Shown here one piece after another: positions 1 to 7,905 of a stretch of DNA of 64,000 nt. The stretch is from DATKHR01 sp035510155 (GTDB taxonomy: Bacteria; Acidobacteriota; Vicinamibacteria; Vicinamibacterales; CAVVIG01). The notes beneath the pieces were generated by a model. It did no database searches. It saw only the letters and a program-made list of their open reading frames with translations, and was not told where the DNA came from. The DNA lies in the NCBI GenBank assembly GCA_035510155.1, contig DATKHR010000065.1, forward strand, positions 1 through 64,000. Reading direction: 5' to 3'. Position 1 is the first letter of the stretch, and each line of letters starts with the position of its first letter. The position numbers and the translations under genes are program-made.

Positions 1-1
1 T

Positions 2-226
2 CTGGTGTGGCGTTTGACGAACCTGATCATGGATCATGACCGCGATCTGCAAGTCGTGTTGTACCCCGTGCCGCCCAAAGACAACAGCGGCGCGAGCGCG
101 ACCGCGCGCTGCAACGACGGCTCATGGAGCTGGGCCGAGACGCGGGCGGAAGCGTGCGCGTCGAACGGTGGCATCGCCTACACCGTCTGTCCAGGGCCGT
201 TGTGTCAATCGGCGACAGGACGGTAG
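2..226 (+). CDS. C-terminal part of a small DUF3761-like protein
   Basis: The open frame enters from the left edge without a start and gives 74 residues before the stop. The visible part carries a short module, CNDGSWSW, then a second Cys (EACASNGGIA) and two more near the end (CPGPLC). This resembles the DUF3761 pattern of a Cys-Asp-Gly-Thr/Ser-Tyr/Trp-Ser stretch followed by Cys and a Gly-Gly turn. Members of that family are small secreted or surface proteins of unknown role. The N-terminus, where a signal peptide would be expected, lies outside the window. Family placement is by eye from the motif and no function is claimed. Confidence 0.5.
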   Translation: MVWRLTNLIMDHDRDLQVVLYPVPPKDNSGASATARCNDGSWSWAETRAEACASNGGIAYTVCPGPLCQSATGR

Positions 227-283
227 ACAAGGGGGCAAGCGGTCCACGAGTCGCGCCAGACACGGGCGATCTGGCGCTGGTAC

Positions 284-913
284 TCAGTTGAGAGAAAAGG
301 GCGGGTACTCGTCGACCATCAAGAGCATGTAGGCCTGGACGCGCAGGAGCCACCGAAGCACGCCCACGCCGAAATCGTAGAGCCCGCGAGGATACTCGCC
401 CGTCACCAGGATCAGCAGCCAGGCGACGACGGCCGTCAGCCACCACGCGATGATCAAGAAGACGAGCACGATCAAGTGCGGAATCCCCAGGAAGATGCGG
501 ACGAGGACCGTCAGCCGATTTCGCTGCCCGGCCGGATCCTCAATCGTCAGCGAGGCCGGGTAGGCGGCGTCCCCGAACGGCGGGTACTGATCCTCCAGCA
601 ACATCAGGTACGCGAGCGCGCGAACGCGCCAGCGCATGTAATACAGCGTGAACTGGCGGATGCCGATGATGTGGTGACCGGCGAAGACGATGGTGAACCA
701 GCTCACAATGGCGAGAAACCAGGCGACGGCGCCGAGCAACCCCGTGTCTCCCCCGTAGGCCGTTCCCCGGCTGCCCGAGCCCGCGGCGACGGTGAACCCG
801 ATTCCGCCTACCAGAATGAGATGGGGAATCGCCAGAATGAGACGAAAGGCGGTTGTCAAACGATTGCGCCCGACAACCAATGGCTCGATGGCCACTGTGA
901 CCGGGTACGGCAC
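284..913 (-). CDS. DUF4389 domain membrane protein
   Basis: A 209-residue integral membrane protein with the DUF4389 signature twice: RLILAIPHLILV near residues 24-35 and RIFLGIPHLIVLV near residues 138-150. Each copy is followed by long hydrophobic segments, and the spacing suggests an internal duplication. Two YPPF stretches (residues about 110 and 203) also repeat. The GTG start is set by a strong ribosome site, GGAGGT, a few bases upstream on the minus strand. It stands alone, 81 bases downstream of the MFS transporter gene on the same strand. The biochemical role of DUF4389 proteins is not established. Confidence 0.85.
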   Translation of the reverse strand: MPYPVTVAIEPLVVGRNRLTTAFRLILAIPHLILVGGIGFTVAAGSGSRGTAYGGDTGLLGAVAWFLAIVSWFTIVFAGHHIIGIRQFTLYYMRWRVRALAYLMLLEDQYPPFGDAAYPASLTIEDPAGQRNRLTVLVRIFLGIPHLIVLVFLIIAWWLTAVVAWLLILVTGEYPRGLYDFGVGVLRWLLRVQAYMLLMVDEYPPFSLN

Positions 914-994
914 TGCGCACCTCCAGTCCGGGCACGGCCCCCCGGCAGTGACGGGAACCGGTCCCGAAATGATGACCGCCAGGAGAAAGGTCTC

Positions 995-2359
995 TTACAC
1001 CGCGTCACCGGCTAGATGGGCGGAAGCGAGATAAGACGTCCCGCGCGTCTCCGGACCGAGCCAGATCAACGCGATCACCAGCAGACCCGAGGTGGCGATG
1101 CATGCCGACATGGCGGTGGGCAGCGCGAACCCGCGGTCCTGGAGCGCGCCGACGAGCGTCGGCGTGAGCGAGCCGATACCGGCTCCCAGATGATAAGCAA
1201 AGCCTGCGCCCGCGGCGCGGACGATCGTAGGAAACCTTTCAGTCAGGTAGCCAGGCACCACGCCGAAGTTTCCCGCGCCAAAGAATCCCATCGCCAGCGC
1301 CCCGAGGATGAGGAGCCCGCCGTTGGTCGTCATAAGGAACACCGGGATGACGAGGATGCCCAGGAACGTGGCGAGAGCGGCCGATCCACGCCGTCCAAGC
1401 CGGCCTTCGGACACGTGGCCGAAAAACAGCGCGCCCGTTATCGCTCCAACGTTCAAGGCAGCCAGAAACGGCAGCGTCGGCTTGTGCATCTGCCCGATGA
1501 AGGTGGGATACCAGTATGTGATCGAGTGATACATGAAGAGAAACGCGCTCATGACGAGCGACGTATGAATCGTCGTCGGCAGCACGTCCCGCCAGAACAG
1601 CCGGCCTATCGACAAGGGATCCCGCGAGTTCTGCGCCTTCAAGTGACGCTGTCGCTCGAGCCACACTGGACTCTCCGGCACGCCACGAACCATGAACAGC
1701 ACCAGAAAGGCGGGCAACACGCCGATCCAGAGCATCACGCGCCAGCCGACGTCGGGCCGGTTGACGAGCGGATACGCGAACTGAAACACGATGGACGACA
1801 GGAGGAACCCGAGGGAGTAGCCGCTTTGCATCAAGCCCGACGCGATGCCGCGCTGATCGGCCGGCCAGTTTTCGAGCGCCAGCGGCATGCCGGCAGCCCA
1901 CACACCGCCCATGCCGATTCCGAAGAGGGCGCGCAGCGTGAACAGCACGCCATACGACGTCGAGAAGCCGCTGGCGAAGGCGAACAGGGAGTACCACAGG
2001 ATCGAAAAGAGCAGCGGCCCCTTCCGGCCCCAGCGGTCGGCGGCAGTCCCGGACGCGATGCCGCCCGCGACGCGGCAGACGAGCGTGACGCTGCCGAGCG
2101 CACCGGCAAGCGCCTTGCTGACTGTGAAACTGCGTTGAATGTCGACGAGGAGGAACGTGAGAATCGTGAAGTCGAACGCGTCGAGCACCCAGCCGAGATA
2201 GGCCGCCGCGAATGCGCGCCACTGTGCGCCTGTGACCTCGCGATACCACGCGCGGGAGGGCCGCTCTGAGGGTGTTCCCGGGGCCGCAGCCGCGTCCGGG
2301 TCGGGCGGGGGCGCCAACGCGGTCGCGGCGTCCGACTGCCGTGAAAAGGAAGCCATCAT
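995..2359 (-). CDS. MFS transporter, sialate/organic acid:H+ symporter type
   Basis: A 454-residue inner-membrane protein with about 12 hydrophobic segments and a 40-residue Pro/Ala-rich cytoplasmic N-terminus. The major facilitator loop 2-3 signature is present as GTAADRWGRKG (residues 104-114). The first membrane segment carries two aspartates (LDAFDFTI, D60 and D63), a feature of the SHS/AAHS branch that moves sialate, lactate or aromatic acids with protons. The substrate cannot be read from the sequence. Two adjacent ATG codons (2359 and 2356) could both start it. It lies 18 bases after an HGSNAT/NagX-like acyltransferase and a PIG-L deacetylase on the same strand, which suggests an amino-sugar or sugar-acid substrate. 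Confidence 0.85.
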   Translation of the reverse strand: MMASFSRQSDAATALAPPPDPDAAAAPGTPSERPSRAWYREVTGAQWRAFAAAYLGWVLDAFDFTILTFLLVDIQRSFTVSKALAGALGSVTLVCRVAGGIASGTAADRWGRKGPLLFSILWYSLFAFASGFSTSYGVLFTLRALFGIGMGGVWAAGMPLALENWPADQRGIASGLMQSGYSLGFLLSSIVFQFAYPLVNRPDVGWRVMLWIGVLPAFLVLFMVRGVPESPVWLERQRHLKAQNSRDPLSIGRLFWRDVLPTTIHTSLVMSAFLFMYHSITYWYPTFIGQMHKPTLPFLAALNVGAITGALFFGHVSEGRLGRRGSAALATFLGILVIPVFLMTTNGGLLILGALAMGFFGAGNFGVVPGYLTERFPTIVRAAGAGFAYHLGAGIGSLTPTLVGALQDRGFALPTAMSACIATSGLLVIALIWLGPETRGTSYLASAHLAGDAV

Positions 2360-2377
2360 GCCGCCGGCATCATGTCG

Positions 2378-3508
2378 TCAGATGCCGATGAAGATCTGCC
2401 GGCGATACATTTCTGCGAGGACGACCTCCCAGAGCGCCACGTACGCGAGCGCGTATGCCAGCGACGCGGCCTCCATGCCGCAACAGGGGCGGAGCCACGA
2501 GGCAAAGCCTGCCCGGAACACCATGCCCTTGACCGACGAGCCGGCGATTGAGAGCCGCGACAGGAGGCTGTCGAAGCCGACCGAGAGCACGTAGGCCGCG
2601 AGCGCATTGCGGCCGAACGCCGACAAGGGGCGCGCAAGGGGGCGCCAGCCTCTAACGTCCACCAGCCAGTGACAGAACGCCAGACACTGCGCGGCCATGC
2701 CCGCGCTGAAGAGCGCAAACGAGCTGGTCCACAAGCTCTTGTTGATGGGAAAGATCAGACCCCATGCGAGCCCGGCTATCGTCATCACGGCGCCGCCGGC
2801 CCAGAGCCACCGGTCCCGATCCGCTGTGTGCGTTCGCCGCAGCCAGGCGCCGGCAAAGACGCCCAACATCGCGGTCGCAATCGCAGGGATCGTGCTCAAC
2901 AGCCCTTCGGGATCGACGTTGCGCGTCAGCATATGCGCCCCGAAGATTCGGCGATCGATGAACGCCGCCAAGTTGCCGCGGGGGGTGAACGTGGCGGCGC
3001 CGACGCCGGGCACGGGAATCAGCGTCAGCACTGCCCAGTACCCCACGAGCATGACCGACACGATGGCGACCTGCGCGCGTTCGGAAAGCGTCTCGGTCAT
3101 CACCGCGACGAAGACGTACACAATGGCGATCCGCTGCAGAACGCCAGGGATGCGGAACGTCGCAAACTCAATTGCCCGGGGGGTCTCAATCGCGTTGAGC
3201 GCCAGGCCGAGCACGAAGAGCAGAACCGCACGCCGCAGGACGTGTCGCGGCAGCGGCGCCTCGTTCCCCCTCCGGCGCGTCAGCGCAAGAGGGACGGCTG
3301 CGCCCATCGCAAACAGAAAAAACGGAAAGACCAGATCGGTCGGCGTCCAGCCGTTCCACGCAGCGTGGTCGAGCGGCGCGTACACAGCGCTCCACGTGCC
3401 AGGCGTGCTGACGAGAATCATGGCGGCCACCGTAAACCCGCGAAACACATCCAGCGATGCGATCCGCTGCCCGTGCCGGGGTCCGAGGCTCCGATCGTGC
3501 TCGGTCAA
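2378..3508 (-). CDS. NagX/HGSNAT-like membrane acyltransferase (DUF5009)
   Basis: A 376-residue polytopic membrane protein whose N-terminus has the family hallmarks: LDVFRGFTVAAMILV (about residues 19-33), then DHAAWNGWTPTDLVFPFFLF. The conserved His in the DHA segment corresponds to the acyl-accepting histidine region of lysosomal heparan-alpha-glucosaminide N-acetyltransferase. About ten hydrophobic segments follow, as in bacterial NagX. The family moves acetyl groups across a membrane onto glucosamine-type sugars; the bacterial substrate is not proven. The start is TTG at 3508, immediately after the TAG of the upstream deacetylase gene, so translation is probably coupled. Confidence 0.82.
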   Translation of the reverse strand: MTEHDRSLGPRHGQRIASLDVFRGFTVAAMILVSTPGTWSAVYAPLDHAAWNGWTPTDLVFPFFLFAMGAAVPLALTRRRGNEAPLPRHVLRRAVLLFVLGLALNAIETPRAIEFATFRIPGVLQRIAIVYVFVAVMTETLSERAQVAIVSVMLVGYWAVLTLIPVPGVGAATFTPRGNLAAFIDRRIFGAHMLTRNVDPEGLLSTIPAIATAMLGVFAGAWLRRTHTADRDRWLWAGGAVMTIAGLAWGLIFPINKSLWTSSFALFSAGMAAQCLAFCHWLVDVRGWRPLARPLSAFGRNALAAYVLSVGFDSLLSRLSIAGSSVKGMVFRAGFASWLRPCCGMEAASLAYALAYVALWEVVLAEMYRRQIFIGI

Positions 3509-4486
3509 CTAGTCACCGCATGGATTATGGCGCAGCGGCAGGACAACCCGGGCCGGCGCGGGCCGGGAGAAGATCTCGTTCGCCCGCGCAAAACTGTACA
3601 GGAACCAGCGCATCATGAGCACCTGCGTCTGGTAGCGTTTCAGCGCCGTGCGCTTGGTTCTCTGCTGCTGGCGCGTCAACGGCACTCGAATCCATCCCGA
3701 GGCGCCGCCGCGAAGTCCGGGTGGCGGAGTCAACTCCGTGCCCTCATCCTCGAACGGCCACGAGTACCAATGGATGATGTAGTTGACGACGCTTGGAGCA
3801 TAGTCCGGCTGCACGCGCTCGATGTCGCCGAGCGCGTCCATGACGAAGAACCACGAGGCGCAGTGATCGGGGTGCTGGTCCTCTTTGCGCGGCACAACGA
3901 TCATCGTCGGCTGGTACTGACCGATCGCAAGCGCCAGCTCCTGCGTGAGATCCTCGCCTCGGTATTCGGTGTCCGCGACCGTGATGTCCGACTTCGGTGG
4001 CCGATCCATGCGCGTGTACGGCGATCGGAAAGCCGCCCGTCGCTCAGACCAGTACCGTTTCATCATCGGAGAGAGTCCGCCATCCGGAAAGCTGAGAAAC
4101 GTCGCGGTGCCCTTGGTCAGCCCGAGCTCAGTCAGCGCCGCGCGCGCTTCGCGCTTGCGTTGACGCCCGTAGCCCCGATAGTCCTTCGGAGTGGGCGACT
4201 CGACGTGATCTTCGACACGCACGCCCTCCGGGTAGCCGTCGCCGTCAGTGAGGTAGACGACCTGAACCTGTCCCCCTGCCTCGTGGACGCGCTGCATCAG
4301 TCCCCCCGCGCCGAGCGTCTCATCGTCGGGGTGGGGTGCGACGACCATGAGCTTCGTGGTGGCGTCGATGCTCAGCGTTGGCCGCTCAGCAGTTTGTCGC
4401 ACGCGCGCAGCGTACAGGTGTACGGGAGGCGACAACAGGCCCGTCGCCAGAAGGATGGCGTACAGAGAACGACAAGAATTTGACAC
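3509..4486 (-). CDS. PIG-L (LmbE) family N-acetylglucosaminide deacetylase-like protein, exported
   Basis: With a GTG start at 4486 the protein has 325 residues and begins with a hydrophobic signal-like segment (residues 8-26). The zinc site of the PIG-L family is clear: APHPDDE (H52, D54, D55) and HPDH at residues 205-208. The family removes N-acetyl groups from GlcNAc-containing substrates such as GlcNAc-phosphatidylinositol, mycothiol or bacillithiol precursors, or antibiotic sugars. The open frame extends further upstream, but that stretch lies opposite the peroxiredoxin gene and looks non-coding. No good Shine-Dalgarno site is visible before the GTG, so the exact start is uncertain. The stop abuts the start of the acyltransferase gene. 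Confidence 0.85.
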   Translation of the reverse strand: MSNSCRSLYAILLATGLLSPPVHLYAARVRQTAERPTLSIDATTKLMVVAPHPDDETLGAGGLMQRVHEAGGQVQVVYLTDGDGYPEGVRVEDHVESPTPKDYRGYGRQRKREARAALTELGLTKGTATFLSFPDGGLSPMMKRYWSERRAAFRSPYTRMDRPPKSDITVADTEYRGEDLTQELALAIGQYQPTMIVVPRKEDQHPDHCASWFFVMDALGDIERVQPDYAPSVVNYIIHWYSWPFEDEGTELTPPPGLRGGASGWIRVPLTRQQQRTKRTALKRYQTQVLMMRWFLYSFARANEIFSRPAPARVVLPLRHNPCGD

Positions 4487-4567
4487 TGTGGGAATGAGGT
4501 TACCAAAAGAGTACCGTGTTCTCGCCCGATTGTCAGCTATGCTAGCCTTCGCAGCAGAGGAGGTTGA

Positions 4568-5158
4568 ATGAGGAAAGCGCTGGGGACTCCGGGAATCCCG
4601 GGAGTCATCGTCGCATGCGGACTCCTGGCGGGGTTTGCCGCCGGTCAGAACCCCCCGACGCCGCCGGCCGCATCGGGCGGCGAGCTCCAGGTTGGCGATT
4701 CTGCGCCGGATTTCACCCTTCAGGCCACCGACGGCAAGACCTACAGCCTGAGCAAGGATCTGCGAGGCAAGTGGCTTGTGTTGGCGTGGTTCCCGAAGGC
4801 GTTCACCGCGGGTTGAACCGCGGAATGCAACTCGCTCCGTGAGAGCGGGGGACTGATTCGCAAGTACAACACATCGTATTTCATGATCAGCGTCGACACG
4901 CTCGAAGACAACAAGGCCTTCGCGTTGAAAGAGCAAGCAGACTTTCCGATGCTCGCGAATCCCGACAAGAAGGTGGCATTCGCGTATGGTGTGATCGCCC
5001 CCGACGCGCCTGCCGAACGCCAGTTCGCGCGGCGTTGGACGTTCTACATCGATCCGAGCGGAAAAATTGCCCTGATCGACAGGCAGGTGCGGCCGGCCTC
5101 CTCTGGTGAAGATATCGTCACACACCTGGCCGAGCTGAAGGTCCCCGAAAGAAAATAA
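4568..5158 (+). CDS. Selenocysteine-containing peroxiredoxin (in-frame UGA at 4814-4816)
   Basis: An AhpC/TSA-type peroxiredoxin of 196 residues if TGA at 4814-4816 is read as selenocysteine. An exported N-terminus (residues 1-26) leads into VGDSAPDFTLQATDG and WFPKAFTAG. The stop codon then sits exactly where the peroxidatic Cys of FTPGCT belongs. The frame resumes without shift as TAEC, with C87 as a possible resolving residue, and continues through DFPMLANPDKKVAFAYGV and a FYIDPSGKI strand to TAA at 5158. Thus residue 83 is Sec. A hairpin of the bacterial SECIS type begins 14 bases after the TGA. Start ATG 4568 has GAGGAGG upstream. The likely role is reduction of peroxides outside the cytoplasm. 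The alternative is a point mutation from TGC to TGA. Confidence 0.88.
4831..4849 (+). promoter_or_regulatory. Putative bacterial SECIS hairpin
   Basis: Seven base pairs (CTCGCTC with GAGCGGG, one G-U) close a five-base loop, CGTGA, in the coding sequence just after the in-frame TGA. The second loop base is G4839, 23 bases after the TGA. Known bacterial SECIS elements need a stem-loop with G in the first two loop positions about 16-37 bases after the UGA, so geometry and loop base both fit. The role would be to bind SelB and direct selenocysteine insertion. Confidence 0.65.
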
Positions 5159-5180
5159 GGTCCGGAAATCGCACAGCTCC

Positions 5181-5206
5181 GGGTGATCGGCGACCGCCGG
5201 TCACCC
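5181..5206 (+). terminator. Hairpin after the selenoperoxiredoxin gene
   Basis: A 26-base palindrome, GGGTGATCGGCG pairing with CGCCGGTCACCC (one T-G), lies 22 bases after the TAA stop. No T-run follows, as is common in high-GC genomes, so an intrinsic terminator or an mRNA-stabilising hairpin are both possible. Confidence 0.55.
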
Positions 5207-5300
5207 GCCATTCGTTTGGGCCTGTAATTTGCTTCAAGTAGGCGTGAACTGCGATTGGCGATCGGATGAGTGTATCCAATACCATCGACGGCAGGTTCCG

Positions 5301-5537
5301 TTGACAAGAAACGATACACCGGAGCTCGTCCTCCACGTGCGCATCGTCTCGCTCCCGAAGTTCGACGAGATCGACGAGCTCGACTTGCGGCGACGGTTTC
5401 GCGTGGGGCAGACCTACGATTTGCCCACCCAGCTTGGCGCGACGCTCATCATCGCCGGATACGCCGAGCTCGCGGAGGGCTCCAGTCGCGCCCAGGCGGC
5501 TGATTTTCGCCGCTCCCCGTCCCGCGTCAAGCACTGA
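5301..5537 (+). CDS. Small conserved-looking protein, unknown function
   Basis: A short protein with a compact core: VRIVSLPKFDEIDELDL, RRFRVGQTYDLP and LGATLIIAGYAELAE. Similar small proteins with an FxVGxxYDLP...LIxxGYAE pattern occur in Acidobacteriota near unrelated genes; I know of no assigned function. TTG at 5301 has GGCAGG upstream and gives 78 residues. GTG at 5337 gives 66 residues and would begin exactly at the conserved RIVSLP segment. The frame is open back to 5229, but the extra residues look like intergenic sequence. It ends 30 bases before the convergent end of glpK. Confidence 0.55.
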   Translation: MTRNDTPELVLHVRIVSLPKFDEIDELDLRRRFRVGQTYDLPTQLGATLIIAGYAELAEGSSRAQAADFRRSPSRVKH

Positions 5538-5567
5538 TCTCCTGTACTCCCCATCCGCAATCCGCAA

Positions 5568-7073
5568 TCAGGTGTCCCATTGCTTTGCGCGCTCGACGGC
5601 CGCAGTCCAACGCTCGCGTAGCCGAGCGCCGGCAGCCGGCGGCATCGCCGGGTCGAAACGGCGCTCGACGCGCCATTGGCCCGTCAATTCATCGGCAGAT
5701 TTCCAGAACCCCACGGCAAGCCCCGCCAGGTACGCCGCGCCGAGCGCTGTGGTTTCGGTGACGGCCGGCCTGACCACAGGGACGCCGAGCAGATCTGCCT
5801 GAAACTGCATCAATGTGTCATTGCCGACCGCGCCACCGTCCACGCGCAGCTCGGTGAGTGGAATGCCGGCATCGGCGCGCATCGCATCGAGGAGATCTGC
5901 AACCTGGTACGCGATGCTCTCGAGCGCTGCCCGCGCGATGTGTCCGGCGGTCGTGCCGCGCGTGATGCCGACGATGATGCCGCGAGCGTACGCGTCCCAA
6001 TGCGGGGCGCCGAGGCCTGCGAAGGCGGGCACGAGGTACACGCCGCCATTGTCCGCAACGCTCGCGGCGAGCGGTTCGATGTCCGGCGCCGTCCGAACGA
6101 GCCCGAGACCGTCGCGCACCCACTGCACGACGGCGCCGCCGATGAAGACGCTGCCCTCCAGCGCGTACTCGGTCCGGTCCCCGATCTTCCATCCGATCGT
6201 GGTGACCAGCTTGTGGCGCGAGCGCGTCGGCCTGGTCCCGATGTTCTGCAGTAGAAAACAACCGGTGCCGTACGTATTCTTGGACATTCCCGGTTTGCGG
6301 CACATCTGGCCGAAGAGGGCTGCCTGCTGATCGCCGGCGACGCCGGCCACCGGCACGCGCCCGATCCCGAGCTCCGGCGAAACGTGCCCGTACACCTCGC
6401 TCGACGTCCTCACTTCGGGCAGCATGCTCGGCGGTATGCCGAATAGCCGCAGCAGCTCTTCATCCCAGCGCAGCGTGTGGATATTGAACAGCATCGTTCG
6501 AGACGCGTTGCTGACGTCGGTCAGGTGGACGCTGTGGGGAGAGCGATGCCCGGTCAATTTCGAGAGGAGCCACGTGTCCACGGTCCCGAATGCCAGCTTT
6601 CCCGCGTCCGCCCGGGCCCGCGCCCCGGGAACGTTGTCAAGCAGCCATCGGATCTTCGTGGCGGAAAAGTAGGCGTCGATGATCAGGCCGGTCTTGGCCT
6701 GGATCATATCCTCCGCGCCTTCGGCCTTCAGCCTTTGGCAGTCGCCGGCTGTGCGGCGATCCTGCCAGACGATGGCGTTGGCGATGGGTACGCCGCTCTC
6801 GCGGTCCCACACGATCGTGGTCTCGCGCTGGTTGGTGATGCCGACCGCGGCGATCTCGGCCGGTCGAATTCGGGCGCGCCCGAGCGCTTCGGCCACGACG
6901 CCGATCTGGGAAGCCCAGATCTCTTGCGGATCGTGCTCGACCCATCCGGTCCTGGGGAATAGCTGGGCAAACTCTCTGTGCGCGCTGGCGCGCACTGAGC
7001 CGTCGTGGCCGAACACGATCGCCCTGGAGCTGGTCGTGCCCTGATCGAGCGCCAGAACATACGATTTGTTCAT
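5568..7073 (-). CDS. glpK: Glycerol kinase
   Basis: A full-length FGGY carbohydrate kinase of 501 residues, the usual GlpK size. It begins MNKSYVLALDQGTTSSRAIVF, the glycerol kinase phosphate-binding segment, and carries WQDRRT, GTVDTWLLSKLTG, the GDQQAALFGQ loop, GTGCFLL, EGSVFIGGAVVQW and GLGAPHWDAYARG. It phosphorylates glycerol to sn-glycerol 3-phosphate with ATP in the cytoplasm. The start is ATG at 7073; the open frame continues upstream only as a shadow of glpF. It is divergent from the glycerol channel gene with 61 bases between them, so both probably share a regulatory region. Confidence 0.97.
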   Translation of the reverse strand: MNKSYVLALDQGTTSSRAIVFGHDGSVRASAHREFAQLFPRTGWVEHDPQEIWASQIGVVAEALGRARIRPAEIAAVGITNQRETTIVWDRESGVPIANAIVWQDRRTAGDCQRLKAEGAEDMIQAKTGLIIDAYFSATKIRWLLDNVPGARARADAGKLAFGTVDTWLLSKLTGHRSPHSVHLTDVSNASRTMLFNIHTLRWDEELLRLFGIPPSMLPEVRTSSEVYGHVSPELGIGRVPVAGVAGDQQAALFGQMCRKPGMSKNTYGTGCFLLQNIGTRPTRSRHKLVTTIGWKIGDRTEYALEGSVFIGGAVVQWVRDGLGLVRTAPDIEPLAASVADNGGVYLVPAFAGLGAPHWDAYARGIIVGITRGTTAGHIARAALESIAYQVADLLDAMRADAGIPLTELRVDGGAVGNDTLMQFQADLLGVPVVRPAVTETTALGAAYLAGLAVGFWKSADELTGQWRVERRFDPAMPPAAGARLRERWTAAVERAKQWDT

Positions 7074-7134
7074 AAGGCAAGATCGTGACGCATGGTCATG
7101 AAGGCACGAGCCGCACGAGTCTACAATACCCGCT

Positions 7135-7905
7135 ATGTCACGAGCGCTGTTGCGTGAGCTGTTGGCGGAATTCTTCGGGACGTTTGTGCTGATCGTCTTC
7201 GGTGTCGGCGTGGTCGCGCAGGTTCTCCTGAGCCGCCAGACGGCGGGCACGTACTTGTCGATAAACATCGGTTGGGGTCTTGCAGTCGCGATGGGTTGCT
7301 ATGTGTGCGCCGGCGTCACCGGCGCGCATCTCAACCCGGCGGTGACGCTTGCGCTTGCCGCGCATCGTCGGTTTCCGTGGACCAAGGTCCTGCCGTACTC
7401 GATGGCGCAGACCCTGGGCGCGTTCGCGGCGTCCGCGGTCGTCTTTGTCACGTATCACGAGGCGCTGAACGCGTTCGACGGCGGCGTGCGTCAGATGTTT
7501 GGGCCACAGGGCACCGCTGGCATCTGGGCGACGTACCCGCAGGCCTTTTTGAGCGCGTTTCCCGGGGGGTTCATCGACCAGATCGTCGGGACGGCGCTGC
7601 TCGTCGCCGTCATCTTCGGGATCACCGACAGGCGAAACGCGGCCGCGCCGCCCGGGCTCGTGCCGATCGTCGTCGGCCTTCTCGTGACGCTGATAGGCGC
7701 GACGTTCGGGTTGAACGCCGGTTACGCGATCAACCCTGCGAGGGACCTGGGTCCTCGATTGTTTACGCTGGTGGCTGGGTGGGGCACCGACGTGTTTCGC
7801 GCAGGAGGGGGCTGGTGGTGGGTGCCGATTCTGGGTCCGCTGGCCGGCGGGGTGCTGGGCGGCTGGCTATATGACGTGTTCGTCGGCAGCTGGTTTTCAG
7901 CGTGA
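7135..7905 (+). CDS. glpF: Glycerol uptake facilitator (aquaglyceroporin)
   Basis: A 256-residue MIP channel with six predicted membrane helices and both half-helix signatures: HLNPAVT (NPA at residues 67-69) and INPARDLGPR (NPA at 200-202). The Asp after the second NPAR (D204) is typical of glycerol-conducting members rather than strict water channels. It admits glycerol for the divergently encoded glycerol kinase. Its 3' end overlaps the convergent ABC ATPase gene by 9 bases. No GlpR-type repressor gene is seen nearby. Confidence 0.96.
   Translation: MSRALLRELLAEFFGTFVLIVFGVGVVAQVLLSRQTAGTYLSINIGWGLAVAMGCYVCAGVTGAHLNPAVTLALAAHRRFPWTKVLPYSMAQTLGAFAASAVVFVTYHEALNAFDGGVRQMFGPQGTAGIWATYPQAFLSAFPGGFIDQIVGTALLVAVIFGITDRRNAAAPPGLVPIVVGLLVTLIGATFGLNAGYAINPARDLGPRLFTLVAGWGTDVFRAGGGWWWVPILGPLAGGVLGGWLYDVFVGSWFSA

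Noticed and set aside
2669..4483. 604-residue plus-strand open frame
   Set aside because: It lies opposite the acyltransferase and PIG-L deacetylase genes, is very rich in Arg, Pro and His, has no recognisable domain, and is the usual antisense shadow of high-GC coding DNA.
4814..4816. TGA read as an ordinary stop making the peroxiredoxin a pseudogene
   Set aside because: The frame resumes without shift, the downstream half is fully conserved, and a SECIS-like hairpin follows. A TGC to TGA mutation cannot be wholly excluded without genome-wide evidence.
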